Origin: Alicycliphilus denitrificans K601
GTDB taxonomy: Bacteria > Pseudomonadota > Gammaproteobacteria > Burkholderiales > Burkholderiaceae_C
DNA: 64,000 nt
Direction: 5' to 3'
NCBI RefSeq assembly: GCF_000204645.1
Contig: NC_015422.1
Coordinates: 2,931,001 to 2,995,000 of the forward strand
The notes beneath the pieces were generated by a model. It was not told the DNA's origin. It searched no databases and worked only from the letters and a program-made list of their open reading frames with translations. Shown in pieces: positions 55,440 to 64,000 of the stretch (position 1 is its first letter; each line of letters begins with the position of its first letter). The translations under genes were made by a program, and so were the position numbers.

Positions 55440-56225
55440 TTGTTTCTTTTTGTGACCGATCTCGCGTCCTCAGCTTCCGTTCGTCTGCGTGACCTGAGCC
55501 TGGCCACGGCACATGCGCTGGTGGCCCAATCGCTGGGCTCCGAAGCGGCGCTGTACGAACAGTCGCCGGCGCTGTACCTGCAGAACCTGATCAACGGCCT
55601 GTGCGAGCTCTCGCTCAAGGATCCTCTCACCGGCCTGCCCAACCGGCGCCACGTGCATGGGGTGCTCGAACGCGAGCTCGACCGCGTCGCCCGCTCGGGA
55701 GAGGCGGCGCTGCTGCTCATGCTCGACATCGACCATTTCAAGCAGGTCAACGACTGCCATGGCCACCTCGCGGGCGACATCGTGCTGCAGTCGGTCGCGC
55801 GCACGCTCGAATCGTGCGTGCGCCCCATGGACACCGTGTCCCGCTACGGCGGGGAAGAATTCGCCATCGTGCTGCCCGCATGCCAGTTCGGCTTCGGCCG
55901 CGTGGTTGCCGAGCGCGTGCGCCGCGCGATCGAGTCCACGCCCGTGTACGTTTCCCCGTCGCTGACGCTAAACGTCACCGTCAGCATCGGCGGCGCCTTC
56001 GCACTGCAGTGGATCCGCAGCACCACCGCGCTGTGGACCGACCGCGCCGATGCCGAGTTGTACAAGGCCAAGCTTTCCGGCCGCAACCGCGTCAGCATCG
56101 AGGACCAGCCCGACAGCAGCGTGAGCGCGGAGGAAAAGAGTTTGCTGTTCGGCCCGCTATACACCCCCACGGGCTGGGGCGACCTGCCCCCGCCCCTGGA
56201 CCCATCCCCAAGCAGCGCCTATTGA
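55440..56225 (+). CDS. Diguanylate cyclase
   Basis: 261 aa. A short N-terminal helical region and a GGDEF domain with active-site GGEEF. RPMD lies five residues before it, the autoinhibitory I-site, so feedback by c-di-GMP is expected. LTGLPNRR and LDIDHFKQVND are standard. The start is uncertain: TTG at 55440 or GTG at 55452. No membrane or sensor domain. 10 bp before the FlhG-like gene. Confidence 0.92.
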   Translation: MFLFVTDLASSASVRLRDLSLATAHALVAQSLGSEAALYEQSPALYLQNLINGLCELSLKDPLTGLPNRRHVHGVLERELDRVARSGEAALLLMLDIDHFKQVNDCHGHLAGDIVLQSVARTLESCVRPMDTVSRYGGEEFAIVLPACQFGFGRVVAERVRRAIESTPVYVSPSLTLNVTVSIGGAFALQWIRSTTALWTDRADAELYKAKLSGRNRVSIEDQPDSSVSAEEKSLLFGPLYTPTGWGDLPPPLDPSPSSAY

Positions 56226-56235
56226 AAGCCCAGTG

Positions 56236-57105
56236 ATGACCGACGCGCTGTCCCCACAACCGACACCTTCCGCCGGCGCCACCGCCCCGGCCACCGCCCC
56301 CACGCCTGTCGCCGCGGCGCCGGTCGACGCGCGCATCATTGCCGTCACCAGCGGCAAGGGCGGCGTCGGAAAGACCTTCGTATCGGCGAACCTGGCCGCC
56401 GCGCTCACCCGCCGCGGGCTGCGCGTGCTGGTGCTGGACGCCGACCTGGGCCTGGCCAACCTGGACGTGGTGCTGAACCTGCACCCAAAGACCACGCTGC
56501 ACGACGTGTTCACCGGCAAGGCCCAGCTGGAGGACGCCGTGATCAAGGCCCCCGGCGGCTTTTCCGTGGTGCTGGCCGGCTCGGGCATGGTCGAGTATTC
56601 GCGCCTCACGCCCGAGGTGCGCAACGAGTTCTTCAACGTCATCCAGACCCTGGCGCCGCAGTACGACGTGGTGCTGCTGGACACCGGCGCCGGCATCTCC
56701 GACGTGGTGCTGTTTTCCGTGTCGCTGGCCCAGGAAGTGCTCATCGTGGCCACGCCCGAGCCCACCTCGCTCACGGACGCCTACGCCGCGATCAAGGTGC
56801 TGGCCACCCAGCAGAAGCGCCAGCACGTGCGCATGGTGGTGAACCAGGCCGCACGCGCCGGCGACGGGCGCGCCATCACCGGCCAGCTGCAGCAGGTGCT
56901 GGACCGCTTCGTGACCACCGACTCGGGCCGCCCCGTGCGCCTGATCCACATGGGCGACATCCCGGCCGACTCCTCGGTGCGCGAGGCCGTGATGCGCCGC
57001 CAGCTGCTGATGCTGCAGATGCCCGGCTGCCCGGCCGCCCTGGCCGTGGCGCAGCTGGCCAACAAGCTCGAATCCACGCTGCTCAAGCCTGCGGGCAACC
57101 CATAA
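56236..57105 (+). CDS. FlhG/FleN-like MinD-family ATPase
   Basis: 289 aa from the ATG at 56236 (a GTG one codon upstream is possible). Deviant Walker A SGKGGVGKTF, switch DADLGLANLDV and LLDTGAGISD. FlhG sets flagellar number and position; no flagellar gene is in view, so MinD-like placement of another apparatus is possible. An Ala/Pro tail of 30 residues precedes the domain. Confidence 0.9.
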   Translation: MTDALSPQPTPSAGATAPATAPTPVAAAPVDARIIAVTSGKGGVGKTFVSANLAAALTRRGLRVLVLDADLGLANLDVVLNLHPKTTLHDVFTGKAQLEDAVIKAPGGFSVVLAGSGMVEYSRLTPEVRNEFFNVIQTLAPQYDVVLLDTGAGISDVVLFSVSLAQEVLIVATPEPTSLTDAYAAIKVLATQQKRQHVRMVVNQAARAGDGRAITGQLQQVLDRFVTTDSGRPVRLIHMGDIPADSSVREAVMRRQLLMLQMPGCPAALAVAQLANKLESTLLKPAGNP

Positions 57106-57110
57106 AAAAA

Positions 57111-57147
57111 GCCTCCAGAGCCCGCCATCCGGGCGCTGGAAGCTATC
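57111..57147. repeat. REP-like repeat after the MinD-family gene
   Basis: GCCTCCAGAGCCCG and CGGGCGCTGGAAGCTATC form imperfect arms; followed by AAAACAAAAG like the other copies. Confidence 0.5.
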
Positions 57148-57175
57148 AAAACAAAAGCAGACGGGGATTGCCCGT

Positions 57176-59080
<1,905 letters not shown>

Positions 59081-59200
59081 GGTGCTGTCTCCTGGAAGCG
59101 TGCCGCGCCACCCCAGCGCGGAAGGTCGATCATCCAAAACCCATAATTATTCATGTCGCGCTTGCAGAAAGCTGACGCTGCCGCCCGCGTGGGGGCCCCG

Positions 59201-59809
59201 TTACTTCACCAGCCCCAGCATGTCCTTGAACGCCGGGTGCTCGCAGCCGCGCAGCCATTCGAAGGCGACCATTTCGGTGGTGACCAGCTCAGCGCCCGCA
59301 CCCGCCAGGCGGTCGAAGGCGGCGTCGCGATTGCGTTCGGTGCGCGAACTGCAGGCGTCCGTCACCACCCAAACCTCGAACTCGTCCTCGATGAGCTGAA
59401 GCGCCGTCTGCAGCAGGCACACGTGCGCCTCGCAGCCGGCGATGACGATGCTGGCGCGCTCGGAGACCTGCTGTTGCTCGCGGGCCTTCTGCAGGTGCTT
59501 GGGCAGGCTGCGCGCGTTGCCGCCCTGGGGCTTGGGCGCCGGGCGCAGCCACTCGCCCAGGCCCTCCTCGGCGGCGCTGAAATGCATCTTGGCCAGCGTG
59601 CGCCGGCACAGGGCGCGCAGCTCGGCATCGTTGGGGCCCAGGCGCGAGGGGTTCTGCTCTGTGCCCCACACGGGCACGTCCACGAGCTGCGCGATCCGGG
59701 CCAACTTCCGCGCATTCGCCAGCACGGCCGCGCCTTCGAAGATGGCGGGCATCAGGCGTTCCTGGTAGTCCACGAGCACGAGTTGGGATTCGGAGGCATC
59801 AAGCAGCAT
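59201..59809 (-). CDS. Isochorismatase-fold hydrolase
   Basis: 202 aa. Catalytic triad Asp14 (VDYQ), Lys74 (AKMHFSA), Cys126 (GCEAHVC). Closest in style to YcaC-like or ribonuclease-inhibitor-free cysteine hydrolases; substrate unknown. Confidence 0.9.
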   Translation of the reverse strand: MLLDASESQLVLVDYQERLMPAIFEGAAVLANARKLARIAQLVDVPVWGTEQNPSRLGPNDAELRALCRRTLAKMHFSAAEEGLGEWLRPAPKPQGGNARSLPKHLQKAREQQQVSERASIVIAGCEAHVCLLQTALQLIEDEFEVWVVTDACSSRTERNRDAAFDRLAGAGAELVTTEMVAFEWLRGCEHPAFKDMLGLVK

Positions 59810-59872
59810 GGCGGTCGATCTTCTGTTCAGGGGTGTAGGCGGCCATTGTCGCAGGCGGTGCGCACCCCGCCG

Positions 59873-61051
59873 TCAGGGTTTGAGGCGCAGCAGTTGCCCG
59901 TCGGGGCTGTCGGTGAGCAGGTAGAGCCAGCCGTCCGGCCCCTGGCGCACGTCGCGGATGCGCGCGCCCAGGCCGTCGAGCAGGTATTCGTCGCGCACCA
60001 CGCGCGCATCGCGCAGTTCCAGCCTGTGCAGGCGCGCGAACTTGAGTGAGCCCACGAACAGGCTGCCCTTCCAGGCCGCGCCGTACCGGTCGCTGGTGAG
60101 AAAAGCCATGCCCGAGGGCGCGATCGACGGCACCCAGTAGTGCAGCGGCTGCTCCATGCCGGCCTTGGCCGTGCCCTCGCCAATCCTGCCGCCGCCATAG
60201 TTCTCTCCGTAGGTGATGACCGGCCAGCCGTAGTTGCGGCCGGGCTCGGGGCGGTTGATCTCGTCGCCGCCCTGCGGGCCATGCTCGTGGATCCACAGCC
60301 TGCCGTCCGGCCCCCAGGTGGCGCCCTGGGGGTTGCGGTGGCCCCAGCTCCAGATCTCCGGCAGCGCGCCCGCGCGGCTGGCCAGCGGGTTGCCGGGCGC
60401 GGCGCCGCCCGTGGGCGCCAGGCGCACGACCTTGCCCAGGTGGCCGTCCAGCCGCTGGGCGTCGTCCTTGCGGCTGAAGCGCTCGCCCAGCGTGAGGAAC
60501 AGGTTGCCGTCCGGCGCCTGCACGATGCGGCAGCCGAAGTGCAGCTGGCTCGCCACCTTGGGCGACTGGCTGAAGAGCACCTTCACGTCCTGCAGCGCCG
60601 GCGCATCGGGCGCGAGCGTGGCGCTGGCCAGGGCCGTGCCGTTGCCGCGGCCCTCCGGGGCAGGCTCGGAGTAGCAGAAGAAGATGCGCCGGTTGCGCGC
60701 GAAGTCCGCGTCGGTGATCACGTCCAGCAGCCCACCCTGCCCGCCCGCCGCCACCTGCGGCAGACCGGCCAGGGGCGGCCCCAGGCGCCCGCCGGGCTCC
60801 ACCACACGCAGGCGGCCGGGCCGCTCGGTGACCAGGAAGCGCCCGCCAGGCAGAAAGGCCAGGCCCCAGGGATGCTCCAGGCCCGAGGCCACCACCTCCG
60901 CCGACGCGCGGCTGCGCGCCGCCACGGGCTGCACGGGCGCGCCGTCCTGCGCATGCGCACCGCTGCTGGCAAGCATGGCGATCGCTACGCAAACAGTAGC
61001 TGCATGCGCTTTCCGGAAAGGCGTTAGAAGCACTTTTCGCAAGTAATTCAT
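59873..61051 (-). CDS. PQQ-dependent aldose sugar dehydrogenase (YliI/Asd-like)
   Basis: 392 aa periplasmic beta-propeller. Signal peptide ends SGAHAQ; VASGLEHPWGLAFLPGGRFL and EHGPQGGDEINRPEPGRNYG are family blocks, the latter with calcium/PQQ ligands. Oxidises sugars with PQQ supplied from outside. Start ATG at 61051. Confidence 0.92.
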   Translation of the reverse strand: MNYLRKVLLTPFRKAHAATVCVAIAMLASSGAHAQDGAPVQPVAARSRASAEVVASGLEHPWGLAFLPGGRFLVTERPGRLRVVEPGGRLGPPLAGLPQVAAGGQGGLLDVITDADFARNRRIFFCYSEPAPEGRGNGTALASATLAPDAPALQDVKVLFSQSPKVASQLHFGCRIVQAPDGNLFLTLGERFSRKDDAQRLDGHLGKVVRLAPTGGAAPGNPLASRAGALPEIWSWGHRNPQGATWGPDGRLWIHEHGPQGGDEINRPEPGRNYGWPVITYGENYGGGRIGEGTAKAGMEQPLHYWVPSIAPSGMAFLTSDRYGAAWKGSLFVGSLKFARLHRLELRDARVVRDEYLLDGLGARIRDVRQGPDGWLYLLTDSPDGQLLRLKP

Positions 61052-61121
61052 GGAACGGCTCCCCGGGCGCCGCCTTCGGTGCCCTGCCCTGGCATTGTGC
61101 GCAGGCCGGGCACCCTCCCGC

Positions 61122-62036
61122 TCATCCGGGTTTATGCGGCGCATCCGGCACCAGCAGCCCGGCCTCTTTCTGCCCCACTTCCTTCAGGAACGCCCACACG
61201 GCCTGCATGCGCGCTAGGTGCTTGGCCTCGGCGGGCATGCTCATCCAGAAGGTGCGGGTGAACGCGGCCTCGTGCGGCAGCACGCGCGCCAAGATGGGGT
61301 CGCGGTCGGCCAGGAAGGCGGGCAGCACGGCCAAGCCCGCGCCGGCGCGCACGGCCTCGTACTGGGCGGTGATGCTGGTGCTGCGCAGGGCGAAGCGCTC
61401 GGGCGGGTACAGCTGGTCGAGGAACTGCAGCTCCTTGGTGAACAGCAGGTCGTCCACGTAGCTGATGAAGGCGTGGTGGCGCAGGTCTTCGCGCGTGGCC
61501 ACCAGCGGCCGGCGTGCCAGGTATTCGCGCTGGCCGTAAAGGCGCAGGGTGTAGTCGGCCAGCCTGGTGACGATGACCGAGCCGCGCTTGGGGCGCTCCA
61601 GCGATATGACGATGTCCGCCTCGCGCCGCGACAGGTGCAGCATGCGCGGCAGCGCCAGCAGGTCGATGGACAGGTGCGGGTGCCGCTGCGTGAGCCGCGC
61701 CAGGTGTGGAGCCAGGATCAGCGTGCCGAAGCCCTCGGTGGCGCCCACGCGCACCAGGCCCGACGGGCCGGCGGCGGACGCATTGGCCGGCGATGCGCGC
61801 TCCACGCCGAGCACGGCGGCCTCCATGGCCTCGACGGCGGGCAGCAGGTGGCGGCCGGCCTCGGTCAGGCGGTGGCCGGCGGCCTCGCGCGCAAACAGGG
61901 GCGCGCCCATCTGCTTTTCCAGCGCCTGGATGCGCCGCGCCACCGTAGTGTGTTCCACGCCCGTGCGGCGCGCGGCGGCGGCCAGGGTGCCGGTGCGGGC
62001 CAGTTCCAGGAAGTAGCGCAGGTTGTCCCAGTCCAT
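61122..62036 (-). CDS. LysR-family regulator divergent from mmsA
   Basis: 304 aa. MDWDNLRYFLELARTGTLAA opens the HTH (recognition helix HTTVARRIQALEKQMG); substrate domain follows with YGQREYLARRP. It reads away from mmsA across 130 bp and probably controls it. ATG at 62036. Confidence 0.92.
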   Translation of the reverse strand: MDWDNLRYFLELARTGTLAAAARRTGVEHTTVARRIQALEKQMGAPLFAREAAGHRLTEAGRHLLPAVEAMEAAVLGVERASPANASAAGPSGLVRVGATEGFGTLILAPHLARLTQRHPHLSIDLLALPRMLHLSRREADIVISLERPKRGSVIVTRLADYTLRLYGQREYLARRPLVATREDLRHHAFISYVDDLLFTKELQFLDQLYPPERFALRSTSITAQYEAVRAGAGLAVLPAFLADRDPILARVLPHEAAFTRTFWMSMPAEAKHLARMQAVWAFLKEVGQKEAGLLVPDAPHKPG

Positions 62037-62060
62037 GGTGGAGCCCTCTCTTCGCACGAA

Positions 62061-62126
62061 TGTGCATATTTGCAAAGCCAAGGTGCACAATTGTCTATTG
62101 CATGGGTAATTTCGCACAACTACCAT
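62061..62126 (+). promoter_or_regulatory. lysR-mmsA intergenic operator and mmsA promoter
   Basis: TGTGCA (62061) and TGCACA (62084) form a dyad of 6-bp arms with 17 bp between, overlapping TTTGCAAA. Further on TTGCAT (62098-62103), 17 bp, TACCAT (62121-62126) is a fair sigma70 promoter to mmsA. Confidence 0.45.
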
Positions 62127-62166
62127 AGGGCCCGTTCACTCACCTTCAGCACAGGAGACCCGCGCC

Positions 62167-63684
62167 ATGGATGCATCCACCGCCGTACAAGCCCCTACCG
62201 TCAAGCTCTTGATCAACGGCCAGATGGTCGAATCCAAGACCACCCAATGGCGCAACGTGGTCAACCCCGCCACCCAGGAGGTGCTGGCGCGCGTGCCCTT
62301 CGCGACGCCCGACGAGGTGAATGCCGCCGTCGCCAACGCCAAGGAGGCCTTCAAGACCTGGCGCAAGACCCCCATTGGCACGCGCGCGCGCATCTTCCTC
62401 AAGCTGCAGCAGCTGATCCGCGAGAACATGAAGGAGCTGGCCGCGCTGCTCACGGCCGAGCAGGGCAAGACCCTGCCCGACGCCGAGGGCGACGTGTTCC
62501 GCGGCCTGGAGGTGGTGGAGCACGCCGCCGCCATCGGCAACCTGCAGCTGGGCGAGCTGGCCAACAACGTGGCCAGCGGCGTGGACACCTACACCGTGCT
62601 GCAGCCCCTGGGCGTGTGCGCGGGCATCACGCCGTTCAACTTCCCGGCCATGATCCCGCTGTGGATGTTCCCCATGGCCATCGCCACCGGCAACACCTTC
62701 GTGCTCAAGCCCTCCGAGCAGGACCCGATGGTGACCATGCGCCTGTGCGAGCTGGCGCTCGAAGCCGGCATTCCCCCCGGCGTGCTCAACGTGGTGCACG
62801 GCGGCGAGGACGTGGTCAACGCCATCTGCGACCACCCGGACATCAAGGCCATCAGCTTCGTGGGCAGCACCCGCGTGGGCACGCACGTCTACAACCGCGC
62901 CAGCCTGGCCGGCAAGCGCGTGCAATGCATGATGGGCGCGAAGAACCATGCGATCGTCATGCCCGACGCGAACAAGGAGCAGTCCATCAACGCCATCCTG
63001 GGCGCCTCGTTCGGCGCGGCCGGCCAGCGCTGCATGGCCATCTCGGTGGTGCTGCTGGTGGGCGAGGCGCAGAAGTGGCTGCCCGACTTCGTCGAGAAGG
63101 CCAAGGGGCTCAAGGTCTCGGCCGGCACCACCCCGGGCGCCGACCTGGGTCCGCTGATCTCCTGCGCCGCGCGCGAGCGCGTGGAGGGCCTGATCGCGCG
63201 CGGCGTGCAGGAAGGCGCCAAGCTCGAACTCGACGGCCGCAACCCCGGCATCGCCGGCTTCGAGAAGGGCAACTTCGTCGGCCCGACGATCTTCAGCGGC
63301 GTCAAGCCCGGCATGAGCATCTACGACCAGGAGGTTTTCGGCCCCGTGCTGTGCGTGGTGGCGGCCGACGACCTGGAGCAGGCCATCGAGTTCATCAACG
63401 CCAACCCCAACGGCAACGGCACGGCCATCTTCACGCAGTCCGGCGCGGCCGCGCGCATGTTCCAGGAAGATATCGACGTGGGCCAGGTCGGCATCAACCT
63501 GCCCGTGCCGGTGCCGGTCCCGCTGTTCTCGTTCACCGGCAGCCGCGCCTCCAAGCTCGGCGACCTGGGCCCCTACGGCAAGCAGGTGGTGCTGTTCTAC
63601 ACACAGACCAAGACCGTCACCGAACGCTGGTTCGACGACAGCACGCTGCACCACGGCGTGAACACCACCATCAGCCTGAAGTGA
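62167..63684 (+). CDS. mmsA: Methylmalonate-semialdehyde dehydrogenase (CoA-acylating)
   Basis: 505 aa ALDH-superfamily enzyme of valine and inositol breakdown. Starts [20 protein letters not shown]; catalytic Cys289 in [11 protein letters not shown] site FVGSTRVG. Typical MmsA variant with QRC. GGAG 9 nt before the ATG. The product, propionyl-CoA, links it to the prpE product. Confidence 0.95.
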   Translation: MDASTAVQAPTVKLLINGQMVESKTTQWRNVVNPATQEVLARVPFATPDEVNAAVANAKEAFKTWRKTPIGTRARIFLKLQQLIRENMKELAALLTAEQGKTLPDAEGDVFRGLEVVEHAAAIGNLQLGELANNVASGVDTYTVLQPLGVCAGITPFNFPAMIPLWMFPMAIATGNTFVLKPSEQDPMVTMRLCELALEAGIPPGVLNVVHGGEDVVNAICDHPDIKAISFVGSTRVGTHVYNRASLAGKRVQCMMGAKNHAIVMPDANKEQSINAILGASFGAAGQRCMAISVVLLVGEAQKWLPDFVEKAKGLKVSAGTTPGADLGPLISCAARERVEGLIARGVQEGAKLELDGRNPGIAGFEKGNFVGPTIFSGVKPGMSIYDQEVFGPVLCVVAADDLEQAIEFINANPNGNGTAIFTQSGAAARMFQEDIDVGQVGINLPVPVPVPLFSFTGSRASKLGDLGPYGKQVVLFYTQTKTVTERWFDDSTLHHGVNTTISLK

Positions 63685-64000
63685 CCGGCCCGCGCGCTGC
63701 CGCCCTCGCCCTTGCGCTGTGCCTCGGCGGCACGGCCGCCTGGGCGCAGGCCGGCGGCGCCTGCCGCCCCGGCGGTTCGGTGGAGGAGACCAACGCCTGC
63801 GCCGTGCGCGACTACCAGGAGGCGGACACCGCCCTGCAGATCCTGTACGGCGACGTGATGCGCGCCCTGTCGGCCCACGAGCGCCCCGCCCTGCGCCAGG
63901 ACCACCAGGCCTGGCAGCGCGCCCGCATCACGCAGTGCAAGCAGGCGCAGCGCGCGCAGGAGCAGCGCCCCGAATGGCCGCGCCTGTACCACGAATGCCT
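63681..64000 (+). CDS. LprI-like (DUF1311) exported protein, cut by window end
   Basis: First 106 codons, no stop in the window. GTG start overlaps the mmsA stop (GTGA). Signal peptide ends AAWAQA; mature part has [20 protein letters not shown] and RITQCK, the Cys/Tyr/Asp pattern of LprI/DUF1311 proteins, some of which inhibit lysozyme. Function here not shown. Confidence 0.75.
   Translation, partial: MTGPRAAALALALCLGGTAAWAQAGGACRPGGSVEETNACAVRDYQEADTALQILYGDVMRALSAHERPALRQDHQAWQRARITQCKQAQRAQEQRPEWPRLYHEC

Overview
The window is GC-rich DNA from a betaproteobacterium, most probably a Comamonadaceae member (Acidovorax/Alicycliphilus/Diaphorobacter/Comamonas type). The evidence is the order thrS-infC-rpmI-rplT-pheS-pheT-ihfA-merR-tRNA-Pro, the AGCGCTTG..CAAGCGCT intergenic hairpins typical of this family, and the general metabolic set. 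The genus is inference, because no rRNA is present.

Region 1 (1-21.15 kb) is one end of an integrative conjugative element. It carries a nearly gapless F-type (SXT/R391-like) mating-pair-formation operon: traK, traB, dsbC, traV, traC, trbI, a traF-type S26 peptidase, an unknown, traW, traU, trbC, traN, an unknown, traF, traH, traG. Most junctions are 4-17 bp overlaps, so translation is probably coupled. No relaxase, coupling protein or integrase is present; they must lie to the left, outside the window. Downstream of traG are a convergent small membrane protein with its own promoter (an entry-exclusion candidate by position), a decayed ORF, and a two-gene cargo: a lipoprotein overlapping a Tat-like trypsin-family protease. 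The element abuts the 3' end of a tRNA-Pro(GGG) gene.

Region 2 (21.15-32.3 kb) is core chromosome on the minus strand: tRNA-Pro, merR-type regulator, ihfA, pheT, pheS, rplT, rpmI, infC, thrS, then a GNAT/Rnk fusion, a deleted IS remnant and isocitrate lyase. The thrS leader encodes a short threonine-rich peptide followed by mutually exclusive hairpins and a terminator, which looks like transcription attenuation. A weaker Phe-rich leader sits before pheS. The isocitrate lyase promoter holds helically phased palindromes, one of them inside the -35/-10 spacer.

Region 3 (32.5-43.4 kb) holds a DMT transporter, a SWIB-domain protein, a Fur-type iron cluster (bfd, a 24-residue membrane ORF, tonB, exbB, exbD, hemP), a GlcG/HbpS-like protein, a BI-1/YccA protein, a MarR-MFS efflux pair, EmrE, a split chromate transporter and a CobB-type sirtuin. 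The sirtuin C-terminus is encoded by a 104-bp palindromic element.

Region 4 (43.4-64 kb) starts with a TetR gene divergent from seven small genes (DUF1428, GFA, three VOC, two SRPBCC). It continues with rlmB, sstT, an orphan YbbA-type ATPase divergent from tesA, a DUF2189 protein, a cystathionine beta-lyase, a BON lipoprotein, a SulP transporter, a diguanylate cyclase, a FlhG-like ATPase, prpE, an isochorismatase-fold hydrolase, a PQQ-type sugar dehydrogenase, a LysR regulator divergent from mmsA, and a truncated LprI-like gene at the window edge.
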